Shown here in pieces: positions 23,154 to 34,435 of a stretch of 64,000 nt of DNA. The notes below the pieces were generated by a model. It had not been told where the DNA came from. It ran no database searches and saw only the letters and a program-made list of their open reading frames with translations. Every line of letters starts with the position of its first letter. Within the stretch, counting starts at the first letter, position 1. The DNA lies in NCBI GenBank assembly GCA_013368315.1, contig JAACJM010000100.1, forward strand, positions 1 through 64,000. Reading direction: 5' to 3'. Both the position numbers and the translations under genes were made by a program. This DNA is from Tetrapyrgos nigripes. Taxonomy: Eukaryota > Basidiomycota > Agaricomycetes > Agaricales > Campanellaceae.

Positions 23154-23640
23154 GTAAGTCGTCTATATCTAACGCCATTATATCTACTAGTCTTCCAGCC
23201 TATACCTTTATTTGTCGTTCTTCGGCCCACCTATCCCTCCCTCCCTACTAGTAACAGGATGAATTATGCACACAACATCCATTGTGGTAGTGTCATTCTG
23301 TTCTCATTCTGCGAAAAAAAGGGAGGGGTGCTTTGAGCACCCATTATTCTTAGTTTCATTATTAAACTACTGCCAAATCAAAGAGTGAAAACAAGAATGA
23401 ACATAAGAATGAGGCAAGAATGGAGGGGTTTGAGCGACCATAATTCAACTACCTGGCCGACACCAATATTCGTTCCAAATTCTCAAACCCTTCAATGTTG
23501 TCTTCCTATCTTTCACCTATTGTCGTTCAGCTTACAATGCGGACATAGACGTGAAGGCACAATGAGGGCTATTGGCCACGGTTTAAGTAGCTTTTGCCGC
23601 GTCTTGGGCCTCGGACTCCGTCCACGTTTACTCTACAGTC

Positions 23641-24945
23641 ATTTCACACCTTGAACATGCTGATGATGTAGTACTTATCTCATCCTCTTGCCATGGCCTT
23701 CAGTTTCACCTTGATACTTTCGCAAAATGGTGCAGTGAAAATGCTCTTGTGGTCAACGGACTCAAATCATGGGCAATGGTATTTGGTCCTCTAATCAGCC
23801 AACTACCTATTCTTACCCTTGCTGGTGAAATTGTCCAATATACCAAGCAGCATACATATGTTGGTATTACCTTCTGCTCTACAGAGCGCAACATCTTTGC
23901 CGCTCACTTCTCTCGCATCGCCACAGAGGCCTGAAAAAATGCAAATGCAGTCCTTAGCATTGAATCAGTGGTAGGATCCCTGCCACCTGAGTCTGCCAGG
24001 ATCCTGTATACTGCTCGAGTGGACCCTTACCTTGTCAATGGGTGTGATATCATGCTGGATCTTCGACCAACTGATTTCGATCAGCTTGCGGATGTTCAAA
24101 AGACCTACCTTCAATGGGTTTTAGGGATCAATAACCACTCAATTTTGGCCCCTCTGTTTACAGAACTTGCAATTCTGCCTCTTCAATATTGTCAAATCAT
24201 TCTTACTTTGCACTACCTCCAATACATATTATTGAGAGACCCCTCCCACTATGCACACATTGCTCTTCAATCTTGCTTATCACTATTCCATCAAATGAAA
24301 TCCAATTGGCTGGGTGACCTAGCTAACGTTCTTATTACCCTCACATCTCTTTCCCTTCCCACTGACAACTCCCTTACTCCCGAACTAGTCAGTGACATCA
24401 TCAAATGTGTTGATATGCATACCAAACAATCATTACAAGAGGAAATCAACAAATCTACACGTCTTTATTTATTGCATGGTCAACTTGAACCCCTCCCCAT
24501 GGAAGAGTCTAGGTTCTTTGTCATGTACTTCTGCCACTACCTCCAAGTCATTGACCCTCGTCATCGAAAGGCACTGACAAGACTCCTACTCAGCAACCAT
24601 CTCCTTGCGCTTGAGCTCCATAGGAGGGGCTCCAGATATCAGCCACCAATCCCACGTGAAATGTGTCTCTGCCATCTATGTGAACAAGAGGTTGAATCCC
24701 CTGAACATGCTCTCCTGCTCTGTCAATTTTCCCAAGAGGTTATTGACATCTGTCAATCAACAATCACTCGATTATCCCCCTTTCATCCTGATCTACCCAC
24801 TCACAACAGCTTTAATGCTCACAACACATTATACTTCCTACGCAAAATCATCTTTCACTATGATAGCATTGATATCGTAGCAAAGTTTGTACACGACATT
24901 CTTGAGATCTTCTACTCTAAACCTATCTATATACCCCCTCGATAA
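23641..24945 (+). pseudogene. LINE reverse transcriptase C-terminal fragment
   Basis: Read from 23641, the frame shows SHLEHADDVVLIS, the catalytic (Y/H)ADD box of LINE reverse transcriptases. VVNGLKSWAMVFGP and YVGITF follow. An in-frame TGA at 23932-23934 then interrupts EA-KNANAVLSIES, where Arg would fit. The frame reopens for 325 codons and includes the C-terminal zinc-knuckle-like motif CHLCEQEVESPEHALLLC near the end. The intact protein would copy its own RNA at a nicked target. This copy is truncated and interrupted, hence inactive. Confidence 0.8.
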
Positions 24946-25253
24946 CACTGCTACAGCTGCACCTATTATTATCTCCACGTCTCATTCACCCACTTTTCTC
25001 TCTCAATTCTCCACTCTCATCCTTGTCCCACACTCCCACCCCTTAAATCTCTCACTTGGTAGCACACCATCAAACACAATTCGACATTTTTGAGTTGGCT
25101 ATGTAAGTTCCTGACCTGAATACCTGCCATGGGACTACCGTCACAAAGTTGACATGATCAATTTCATTGGTAAGGACTTAGAGTAGATGTAGGCCGTGGC
25201 AGGCTATAACACGTCTACACCTGGCCTGTTCATAGAGGACCATGCCGTGTAAT

Positions 25254-25280
25254 TCTATCTATCTATCTATCTATCTATCT
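25254..25280. repeat. TATC microsatellite at LINE 3' end
   Basis: About seven TATC units directly follow the LINE 3' region (CGTGTAATTC). Such tetranucleotide tails are the usual 3' terminus of this LINE clade. Confidence 0.85.
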
Positions 25281-25283
25281 CTA

Positions 25284-28200
25284 ACATCCTTTCTGAGCTC
25301 ATCCATCACTGAGGTACTCAGGATCCGTCCTATACAGTTGGTCCATGATACTAATACTCAATCTCATTCAAATACAAGCGATTATGTGACAAGAACCTCG
25401 ACCTCCAACCTCCTACCACCCACTTTAATTTCCTATTCCTTACATCCATTTGCCAGCAAGTGGGAAGACTCATAGGAATTGGATTTTTTTGAGACCCGAG
25501 TGGACCTTCATTGCTGCAGGACATTGCTGCAGGACATTGGGAAGAAAGATTTGTTTAGGTTGGGTTTGAGTGTTGAAGTAGTAAGTTTGTAGTAACAGCG
25601 GGTTCTGGATGTAAAGAAGGGTAGTCTTTCCCACACATTGCTGCCCGCTCTCCAACCATCAATGATCGTCAGCATACCACATCAGTAAAATGGCAAACCC
25701 ACTTTTCCCAACTTTTCAGCAACTTTTTCCAGTAAGCGACCGGCTTTCAAAACACAGGCCCCATTGCTTTTCAAAGTATCAAACACTTTCTCAAGTGATG
25801 TTCCCGAGAGCCAAAAGGTCGACAAAAGTTCCAAAAAGTTGCAGACTAAAGCAAAGAGAGCAGAGCAAAAAGCTGTATTCTAGTGGCAGGTGGACGCCTT
25901 TTTTGTACATGCGCATGCAGGGATTATAGATATTTACAGATCGTTCTTCTAGTATACTTGAGAATAGTATCCTAGTGTCATCCTAGACATCGCCTCGTCC
26001 CTATGGCCGTCATTCTCTAGCCCACTCCACCTACATTCGGAATACCCGGCATACAAAGACGAGCAAACTGGCTGAACTGAAAACATTATCTGTAGAAATT
26101 TCATAGGTTGAGTGCTGAAAAGACTAGTCAGCAACAGTGATGATAAAGTATAGTCAGGCGTAGTTACCATACAAGTGCAACCGGTCAGGAGAAAGACAGG
26201 AAGTATCCCGGTAGCGTGTTGTTTGTTACTGGATGGTGAGCACAGTTTTTCTAAGCAAATAAAATCGATAATGTGAAAGTTAAACAGACCCGTATGGTCA
26301 CTGTCTTCCTCATTCATTTTCGCTGAATACATATGCGAAGGTTACTCAAGATGTTGTGTGCTTGAAGTGTTGCTATAATCCAAGGGACTTGAGGAGCTTG
26401 AAGAAGGGCCTCGGGTGGAGGAGACTTGAATTCTTTAGTATGTAGTACTTGAAGCTTGAAGGGTCAAGAATGTTGAGGCCAGACAGATACAGGCATTGCC
26501 AAGGGCCAAACAACGACAACGGGTGCAGCAAAACCAACATGGCTGATGTAATGTGGCTTGGTACTGTATAGCAGTGGAGTTTGAATGGAACTCTTATACA
26601 GAGAAGGTAGACCTCCAATCTGAGCTCTCCAGCATGCGAGAGAGGCTGGACCAACTTGTAGGAGAGTTACTTAAAACAATACACATACTACACACAGGAA
26701 CTAGGGTACTACTACTGACACACCCAGCAGTAATCAATATTCGGTGGTCGAAAGTTATATAGAACACGCTAAATATCCTAATGCGATTACTTACCAAATA
26801 AACCTTCTCGAATTCTTTTTGTTTTCTACAATTGTACAATCATTATACATTCGAACATGTTTTCTACTTCTTGGGAATTGTGAAGTGTGGGTGAAAGAAA
26901 AAGCTGATCAGAATCTTAATGATTCCCCTTTCGTTGGTTCACTAAAGTATTCTACAATAAGAAAATCTGAGGGAAATGTTGTGTTTCTGGGTGAGAAGGA
27001 AAGTATTAAAATCCGAATGGGTTTTTGACCTATTCAGAATCGCAATGTATTCGAATGCCAGAAACCCAGCACCTCCCTGGCTGACGCTGGCTCCACACTC
27101 AGCTTCTGACCAGCTTCATCTGAAGGCCACAGCCAAGTTGACACTGACCAGCCTCAGCCGGTTCAGTCAAACGAAGTCCAAAAATTCTTAGTTAACACAA
27201 TTCTGTACAACTACCAATATAACATACAACAACTGATAGCTAAGCATATGAATCAGCAAGCAAACCGACTTTCAAAGCAAATAAGGTGACAGCGAGATGG
27301 CAAGAAAAGTGAAAAAAAAATATGTCAAAGGCACATTACTCTCCCATCACAATTTGCTTCGCCACATCAATGGCAAGGCAAACCTCTTTAAATCCCAAGT
27401 CTGGCCGCATGCAAAATTCTTCTTGATGCAACACACCACAAACTGAGCAGGCTCCCTCGATTCTATTGGCATACCACAGTATTTGGCAGTGTGCTTCATG
27501 TTCTGGTGATGATTAGTATGTACAATTAAGATGACCTCATAAAACCTACCGACGGCATATGCTATTCCCCTTCCAGGTACCTTCACCAAATGAACTAACT
27601 GAAATCCCTTTGACTGATGTCCACTCCTCCACTCTGTCAGTCATATCTCGGGGGTGCAGCCAGTAGAGCCGATTTTGTAATCCAAGTTCCCAGTGCCTTC
27701 ATTGAGGGTAAAGACGTATATCCAGGAATCACTTGTGGGAACGTTTGGGAGGGAAACCCAGAAGTTGGAAAACTTGACAAGTCAGAATAAGGCAGTATCC
27801 ACAATGAAGGCTTACCTACTATATAGAAGGTTCTGGTAGTCACTAGTGGACGTTTGGGAAAGATGAGAGTTCTGGTAGTTGAGCTTTTGGGTATGCAGCG
27901 TCAACAGAAGGCAGGAGGCAGGCAGTAAAGTTGTTTGTTGTGTTGCGTTGTTGAGCCAGACGCATCACTTTCAGCTCAACTTCCACATCCACCCGCACGC
28001 TTCATCTATCTCTCATAACCACACCCCTGGGAGGTTCCCAAGTGTGGTATCTACATTCATACACCTCGCACTCAGACATTGACTCTGCTCCTCGCATTCA
28101 AAACTGTTGTCAACATTGCATTGGGAGATTTTTATCAGGGTGTTCCTTGCGAGTACATCTACAAACCCTTTCCACAGTCTTTTCCTTACTCAATTCAATT

Positions 28201-28691
28201 CAATCTGCCCCAAAGCCCTCTTTGTTCACATACACATCCACACCCAATCCCTTACGCTCTCCTCACACTGGATCTTCTGTGGACTGATGAATTCGTGAAT
28301 ACATGGACACATGAAGGGAGAAGTAAGGAGGGGAGAAGTGGTGTTTTGGGTGTTTGGTGTCTGGGCTTAATTGAGGGATGGAGAGTGATGATTGAGTTGA
28401 GGATTTATGTGGGTAGGGCCCATATAGGCACAGAGTCAGACGGGAAGGAGAAGCAGGTGGGAAAAGCTGAAGAACAGGGAAGAACTGGAGGAGGATGGAA
28501 ATGGCAAGGAACTGACCCCATGTTCCTTTGAGGGAGTTGACGCTGACTCCTTCACCAATAGTGGGCCCACTCAACCTGTTTCTACGCCTGCGTCTGCGTC
28601 TGCAGTTTCGTCTACACCTACACCTACACCCACACCTACACCCCACCCTCCACATGTCTTCCTCCTGTTCCTCATTTCAGAGGCCTTGGCT
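25284..28691. other. Long stretch without recognised genes
   Basis: About 3.4 kb. Frames of 60-150 codons occur on both strands but are low-complexity (Ser/Pro/Leu- or Arg-rich, as at 28079-28655) and lack domains. An 18-bp direct duplication (GACATTGCTGCAG-type) is at 25508-25540. Minus-strand patches near 27350-27840 read as broken protein-like sequence of unknown origin, with several stops. Confidence 0.35.
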
Positions 28692-29015
28692 TCACCCCAA
28701 CCTCCCCACACACATTGTCTCTATCTCTATCAATTGGTGATCTCCCTCGACGAGAGACTCGTTATTCATCTCTGCGAGGAAATTGGCTAGTTCCTCAATG
28801 AGACGATTGTCCTCGAAGGGCTCTTTGGGAAATTCGATAGTGGGACCTGGGTAGGAGCAAACGAGTTTGCCAGAGGCGGAGAGAATGGCTGAAGCAGGTG
28901 GAGAAAGTTCGAAGGCTTCAAAGATGACTCTGATTTCTTTGAGACCAATGGGATTGGCCTGGTGTTCTGGGCACATATAAACAGAGCAACAGTGTCTGTA
29001 GGAAGGAAAGGACAT
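28692..29015 (-). pseudogene. Unrecognised protein-coding relic
   Basis: A 107-codon open frame whose composition looks truly coding: CPEHQANPIGLKEIRVIFEA, ELSPPASAILSASGKLV and NRLIEELANFLAEMNNES. It has balanced residues and an amphipathic Leu/Glu pattern. No start, end or partner exons can be fixed, and I do not recognise the family. It lies 0.6 kb from a kinase fragment on the same strand, but no in-frame link is visible. Confidence 0.4.
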
Positions 29016-29639
29016 GTCAGAACAGGGAAGAATTCAATTATATGAGAAATCACGTGAACGTAAGATATAACACGAAACTGGACATGAAATGGTGGCAAAG
29101 CTGAGACTCACCACCTGGCTCCATGAAGTCAAAAGCCAACATGAAATCAGCTTTATTTGCGATATCTGCCTTCTGCATCCTTAACGTTGATTTAAGCGAT
29201 TTCCATTTTTATGTTCTTGAAAGATGCATCATTAGAATCAATGTTTTATTGGTAACGATCAACAAACATGTACTTCCAAGTATCTTGCTGGTCAAAAGTC
29301 ACCAGAGAGCCCTATCAAGAGAGTTTGATCTGACAGGTTTCTGTCTTTGAATCATGGGTGGCTTGAATGCTGCTCTGATGCGTTCTCTGCAGATGGTCAG
29401 TTCAAGTATAGGGTAATTAGTGAAAAGCAATGTACGTATAGAAAGGGCACCCCAGCCAGTTCCGTCGAAGAAGGAATGGACAGTAATTTGCATGACATTC
29501 CGTTTGCTCAAACAAAATTCAGTGCCAGCCTGTTGGGTAGGAATTTTATAAAGCTGGCACAACTTACCCTCACAGAAAATCCTGATACTCTTCAGACACC
29601 AAGAAAAAGACATGCCAGAGGAACACACCTTATGTTCCA

Positions 29640-29760
29640 TAAATTTTGAAGTAAGTCCTCTTGATATCCTCAGCGAAGAAAGGTGCAATTCCATACGCCA
29701 TCTCATACAACATTGCACCCATACTCCACCAGTCCATTCTTCCAAAGCTCTTCATGTATC
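29640..29760 (-). pseudogene. AGC-type protein kinase fragment
   Basis: Reading the minus strand gives [20 protein letters not shown] followed by [11 protein letters not shown]. This is kinase subdomains IX-X of the ROCK/MRCK/NDR-like AGC group, where DWWSxGxxxYEM and PF are diagnostic. One extra T in a T run then breaks the frame just before MEHK, and a GTGTGT donor-like site follows. About 30 residues of a ~300-residue catalytic domain remain; the ATP-binding lobe and HRD/DFG motifs are absent here. A transposon-captured or decayed exon. Confidence 0.65.
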
Positions 29761-30059
29761 AATTTTTTTTTGAAATTTTTATTTTTCTGATGCATATGTA
29801 ATTGACTGCTTGGGGCACGCCCCACCCACCCCTGGAAGATATCACCGCCCAAGCAAATGTGAACTTCACGCCTAATGCAGTATTACTTTTTAAAAAAATG
29901 TTGTTATCTTAACTTTTGGCAGGGGTGGCACAGGTGTAGCAGTACTCCGAGCTCTTACCCAAAGTGGAAGTGCCATCCCTTCTTAAGCGATGGCATGTCA
30001 GCACACTTCAGCACTGTGGATTTTACCACAGAGGGCTTCTTTTTCAAAAAACTGTCCAT

Positions 30060-30316
30060 ACTTTTACAAAAGTGGTAAGCAAAGTAGGTACTTGTAAAAA
30101 AAGTATGACAAAATAGATTGTGGTGAGAAACTTTTGTAAAAGTTCCGTACATAGTGGACAAAGCTTTCACAAAAGTGATATGTACCAAAAAGTCTGTCAA
30201 GACTTTTACAAAAGTGGTATACAGTGTAGGTACTTTTGAAAAAGTTTAACAGAATAGATGAGGGTAGGGACTTCTGTAAAAGTCCCGTAAATGGTTTACA
30301 GGACTTTTACAAAAGT
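30060..30316. repeat. Array 1 of the palindrome ACTTTTACAAAAGT
   Basis: Near-exact copies of the 14-bp palindrome occur at 30060-30073, 30130-30143, 30202-30215 and 30303-30316, spaced about 70-100 bp. Degenerate copies lie between them (near 30090, 30165, 30230 and 30268). The half-site is ACTTTT(A/G). Regular spacing and palindromy suggest protein-binding sites or subterminal repeats of a mobile element. Confidence 0.85.
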
Positions 30317-30425
30317 CATTTGTTCAAAAATGTCCAGGTTCTTATATACATGTGATGAGATGATGACGATGTGATAGACATAAATGCTGCAAAGGTAGGG
30401 GAAGGGAGGCTTTATTTAGGGGCAA

Positions 30426-31503
30426 TGCTGTGGGTAGATTTCAACAGACTTCAATGGAGACTTGGAGGAGGAAACAGAAGGACTGGTGTGGGTGGATCTG
30501 GGTTTTGATGTGGCTGCTGCAGATGTGGATGGGGGCTTCTCCTGGGCACGGCTCTGGGTAGACCTGGAGACAGGCTTGGCAGAGCTTGTGGAAGGCTCTG
30601 TGATCTGCCACGCCTTTTTTGCAGGCAGTTTCTTGAGCTTTTCCTCCTCGGCCATGGTATTCATCACCCAGATGACGTCCTCGACAGTTTGTTGCCAGAG
30701 AAGGGAGGCTTGGGATGAGTCAATTTCAACCTTGGCATCTTCAACTCCAAATGCACCCACCAGCTCAGAAGGGTGAAGACCGACTGAAACCCATTGACTC
30801 CAGGGCACCTGAGGGTTCCCCAGCCCCCCTTCACCTCCTGAATCCATTTGATCTTCTCCAGCTCCTCTGACCCTTCTCCCACTTCAACTGCTCTCCAATC
30901 TGGCTGCAGAGAATTCCACCAGAAAAGAACTGAATGACAGAACTTTTGCAAAAGCTCCTGTTTATCCTTTTCACTTGTCATTGATGTGGAGAGATTGTTC
31001 GGAAGGAGGGGAGCATGATGGTATTTGATCCACACGGTGACAGCTTTGGGTCTGAACTTGTTAGGAAGGCTTTTTGTTCCTGTTTCGAACCCAAAAATTC
31101 ATTCCATCACAACCAGAGCAGAGATGCCTTGAGTCCACAGGTTCCCTTTGATATGCCCCAGGTACTCTTCCATCTTACTGACCCAGAGCAGTTTCTGTCC
31201 CACATTCATTTGGACGTTGCTCTCCTCATTGTCACAAGCTTGTTTGGAACCAGACGCAACAGGGGTTTCTTCTGCAGCAGTCTCCAGGGTACTGATGGAT
31301 GGCATAGAGAGCGGATGAACTGGAGGAAGAGTAGGAGGGGTTACAGTTGGAGGTACTGGAAGATCAGTACTGGATGCAGGGTGAGGAGAGGGTGGACCAG
31401 GTGGTGCAGGAGAAACAGATGGCACAAGACAATGTTCCTCACATTCCTCATCGTCATCATCTTCCTGTACAGTGGACAGGTAGGCAATAGCAGGGATGAT
31501 CAT
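30426..31503 (-). pseudogene. Decayed transposon-associated accessory gene
   Basis: Minus-strand pieces in shifting frames (31503-31099, 31035-30664, 30847-30416) belong together. The order is an acidic/proline-rich N-terminus (EDDDDEECEEH), FRPKAVTVWIKYHHAP, FWWNSLQPDW, a GVNGFQSVFTLLSWWV block, DVIWVMNTMAEEE and a Ser/Thr/Lys-rich tail. The WW..LQP..W and NGF..V..LLSWW arrangement recurs in many Agaricomycete ORFs of unknown function that sit in repeat-rich regions (recollection, not searched). At least two frame changes make this copy non-functional. It lies between the two palindrome arrays. Confidence 0.5.
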
Positions 31504-31647
31504 GGAAGGAGGCTTTGCAGAAGATTTAGGGGATGACAGGGCAGCAGGAGCAGGAGATTAGGTGGAGCGGGAGCTGGAGCAGGTGGGACGGTGCCATTCT
31601 CTTTCAGCTCTGGACACCTGCAGAAAGATCAGAGTCAGTATGGTAAG

Positions 31648-31909
31648 ACTTTTGTAAAAGTGGATGTCCAATTTTACAAAAGCCAACAACTAGGCCATGG
31701 GCTTTTGTAAAAGCTGGCCCACACTTTTACAAAAGTCTGGGTGAACTCAAGTGTAGCCTGACTTTTACAAAAGTCCGCGAGTTCACCCAGACTTTTGTAA
31801 AAGTGTTGGCGAGGTTTTACAAAAGTCGAGGGCGTGAAGTGTGACTTTTGTAAAAGTGAGGCCAGACCTTTACAAAAGTTGTCGAAAAGTCGAGTACTTT
31901 TGTAAAAGT
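31648..31909. repeat. Array 2 of the palindrome ACTTTTGTAAAAGT
   Basis: Copies at 31648-31661, 31701-31714 (outer base changed), 31723-31736, 31761-31774, 31791-31804, 31844-31857 and 31896-31909. Partial copies lie near 31671, 31813 and 31866. Spacing is 20-55 bp, denser than array 1. The two arrays bracket 30.3-31.6 kb. Confidence 0.85.
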
Positions 31910-32960
31910 GGGGCAGGAACAGAAAGACCAGAAACTTTAAAGACCAAGGAGAATGACAATGGATGATGATTGTAGAGGGTATGAGACAACCATGACTCCT
32001 CAGAGAGTTGTCCAACAACTGGATTCACTGTGCACCAGTATAGTGCACACCACCAAGCTTCAAAAACGCAGAACAAGTGAAAGAAGAACAAGGAGGACAA
32101 ACAAGATCAATTCTGAGCCTTGAGTATGGGAGAACACTATCTATATACTAGTAGTGAAACCAACTCCTGTATCAAGACTCTGCAACTACAGGGTTTCATG
32201 GGCCTGTGAGACACCAAAATTTAGATGAGCTTCAGAATTGAAAGAGGTTAAGCTTTTTCACAAATGAAGTAGATAGGCATGGCAATACATACTTCTACTT
32301 GAGATTTGACTACTACAATGAAGCATTTGGAGGGGACAATGTGTCTGATGCTTGTAATCTGTCCACAATTCCCTTATCAGCAGAATTTGAGTCCTTGAGA
32401 CACCCACTACATCAGCTGTGATTACCATTCTGAGGCAGATCTGATCAATCATGCATATTTTGATTCAAGTACAGGCTGATGTTTTGACTGCTCTTTGCAC
32501 TAATCTTGCTGATGTCTAAACACACTGGCAGCAGTGTTCACTCCACCCCTGAACACAAAAGGTTTTGCACCTCACCCAGAAGTCCTGAATATCCAATTTT
32601 ACCAGGTATTTTATATTCATTCTACAGCTACTTCTTCTTACATCTCATTTGTAGAGTCAAGTCCAGTCCACAAAACCCATGTAATTGATGCTATAGACAT
32701 GCCATCACTCTCATTGAAGGAGCATAGCTTCCCCACAATCTTCTACTCAGTGATTACAAAGACCAAATGATGGAATCTGGATGGACACTCAGAGGAGTGG
32801 ACAGACAGCTCTTTCATATGGGGGAGGCTCTGAGCTTTGTGGAACTTGTGAGCCAGCAATTGGCTCTTAAAGATGAAGAGGATGAGGATAAAGTACAGAA
32901 GAACTTGGATTCTGGATAGACCTAACCATTTGTGATACTGAATACAAGGCATTCTATTGA
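31910..32960. other. Unassigned stretch
   Basis: Short frames only. A small inverted pair GTGCACCAGTATAGTGCAC lies near 32029. No domain is recognised. Confidence 0.35.
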
Positions 32961-33470
32961 TTATTCATTGTTGTTGTTTGCATCTGAGACTGCTCCATCT
33001 CCATCACTATCATCACTGTCCTCACTCCCTCTATCATTACTCTGCTTGTTGCTCCCCTGAGCCTGAGATGGTGCTGCCTGAATAGAGGGAGGGCCAGTGG
33101 TCTGAGTCCAAGTCTTTGACATGACAAAGTCTGATTTCTTGGGTTTTGGTGTAGCTTGGTGGTAGGTTTGGTGGGTTTCTTCCAATGAGGTCTTCACTTT
33201 TTGTATTTTGCATTGTCTTGCTCTACCTTCCACTTTTTCAGCTCCTTTTTGTAATCTGCCAGTCTCAATTCATTCCTCACAGTTCTCTTCTTTTCCTCTT
33301 TTTCCCATCTCTCCATCCTTTCGTTCCTGTGCTTATTTTTCCTCTGCTAACCTTTCCTTTTCAGCATCATCAACAAGCCAAAACATTTCATTGTTTGTCA
33401 ACATCCTAGCCCAATCATCTGCCAGGAGCCTTCACATATTACACGCTCACAATGCAAAATGAAGAGATAG
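32961..33470 (-). pseudogene. Charged coiled-coil-like relic
   Basis: The minus strand reads DWARMLTNNEMFWLVDDAEK then RLAEEK. After a stop and frame change comes a Lys/Arg/Glu-rich stretch, ending in Ser/Asp/Glu-rich sequence (EDSDDSDGDGAVSDANNNNE). It looks like the N-terminal or linker region of a transposon-encoded protein. The NNEMFW...DDAEKERLAEEK pattern is protein-like and not random. No catalytic motif is present, and the family is not recognised. Confidence 0.35.
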
Positions 33471-33612
33471 CCAAAAAAGGGAGTCCAAGACTCCCAAAGA
33501 GAATGAAATTCCTAAGCGAGACAATGAAGAGGCAGGGTATAATGGTGAACTAAAGATGTTGTGTGAGGGGGATTGGAGGCAGTGAGAAAATATGGGAATG
33601 AGGAGGATAAGC

Positions 33613-33892
33613 TCAGTTACGTCTCAGGGCAGCCAGCTCCAATTCTGCATGGATTATGGGGTGATTCCGAATATAGATTTTCCAGGCTTCAGATGACCAA
33701 CATCCTAGTGCTTGAATAACTGTCTCTGAGAGTCCAAGGGAGGCATAATATGTTGCAGAGCCAGCTCAAACAGAGTGGCCACTGTATTTCCAGTTGAGAA
33801 GTGAGAAGAGGATGGATTCAAACCATTATCGGGATGGTAATGAACCATCTGACCTCAGGAAAAGAGGGGCTTTGGTGCTGTGGAGCGAATCA
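33613..33892 (-). pseudogene. Tyrosine recombinase, C-terminal part
   Basis: The C-terminal half of the recombinase that begins at 42.3 kb, displaced by the gypsy insertion. The minus strand reads DSLHSTKAPLF at the junction. Further on come SGHSV, an in-frame TGA (33776-33778), AGSATYYASLGLSETVIQAL, a CWSSEAW block and IYIR, ending LRRN at a TGA (33613-33615). In tyrosine recombinases the HxxR pair is catalytic, and the TGA stands exactly at that Arg. Tyr in WKIYIR is the expected nucleophile. Such recombinases integrate DIRS-like retroelements through circular intermediates. This copy is doubly dead. Confidence 0.8.
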
Positions 33893-33897
33893 CATTG
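33893..33897. repeat. Gypsy target-site duplication CATTG (left)
   Basis: CATTG directly precedes the LTR starting at 33898 and is repeated at 41646-41650 after the other LTR. It is a 5-bp duplication typical of LTR-retrotransposon integration. Confidence 0.95.
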
Positions 33898-34412
33898 TGT
33901 CAGGGTTGTCAATACACTTGATAACCACCCAAGTCACACAATACGAGAAAGTCGGTTTCAGGAGAATAGATTGATGAAAGAGATAAAGAGATAGAGAGGT
34001 AGAGAGAAAGTAAGCTGACTAGGCTCTACACTGCGTAGTAAAAGTACGGAGCGGAGACGAAGTGAACGAACTAAGGAATGGGTTACAAGGATCACAGGTA
34101 TATAAGTAAAATATGAACAGATGGGAAAGAGTAAGTAATAATAGACGGTATCATGTGGAGATGTCAAGGGCGAGAGAATAATGAGTCAAATATGGATAGA
34201 TGAAGGTACTGGATCATACAGAGTGATTGACAGTGAGAATGTCCATGGAGATAGGAATCGGAGGAGATAAGAATGTGAGTCATAGATCTAGAGAGATGGT
34301 AACTATAGACGATGATGAGAAATGGTTGATGTTTATGGGGTTAGAGTGGGAAATAGATAGTAAAGGAAAAAGAATAGAAAGGAAATGAATAGGTGGGGAG
34401 CGATTCGTGACA
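33898..34412 (-). repeat. Gypsy 3' LTR (515 bp)
   Basis: Begins TGTCAGGGTTGTC and ends GATTCGTGACA. It is the same length as the other LTR, with about seven differences seen by eye, six of them transitions. The minus-strand coding direction makes this the downstream LTR. Near identity suggests a fairly recent insertion. Confidence 0.95.
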
Positions 34413-34435
34413 TTACCCCCTCTTTTAGGACGAGC
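34413..34435 (-). other. Polypurine tract of the gypsy element
   Basis: On the minus strand AAAAGAGGGGGTAA directly precedes the 3' LTR (TGTCACGAATC). It is the expected primer site for plus-strand DNA synthesis. Confidence 0.75.

Larger units (their letters stand above)
23641..25283 (+). mobile_element. 5'-truncated LINE (Tad1-like)
   Basis: Includes the tail of a reverse transcriptase and the C-terminal region (23641-24945), a ~310-bp 3' untranslated region, and a terminal TATC microsatellite (about 25254-25280), the typical end of fungal Tad1-clade elements. The endonuclease and most reverse-transcriptase fingers are missing, as expected from incomplete target-primed reverse transcription. 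Confidence 0.75.

Noticed and set aside
28079..28655. Frames of 130-150 codons on opposite strands
   Set aside because: Low-complexity Arg- or Pro/Ser-rich translations from biased sequence, mutually overlapping, no splice support.
30060..31909. CRISPR-like array
   Set aside because: Repeats are short palindromes with irregular spacing and the organism is eukaryotic; no associated genes.
33800..33900. tRNA-like GGATTCAAACC word
   Set aside because: No cloverleaf could be drawn around it and it lies in recombinase coding sequence. No tRNA gene was found elsewhere by eye.
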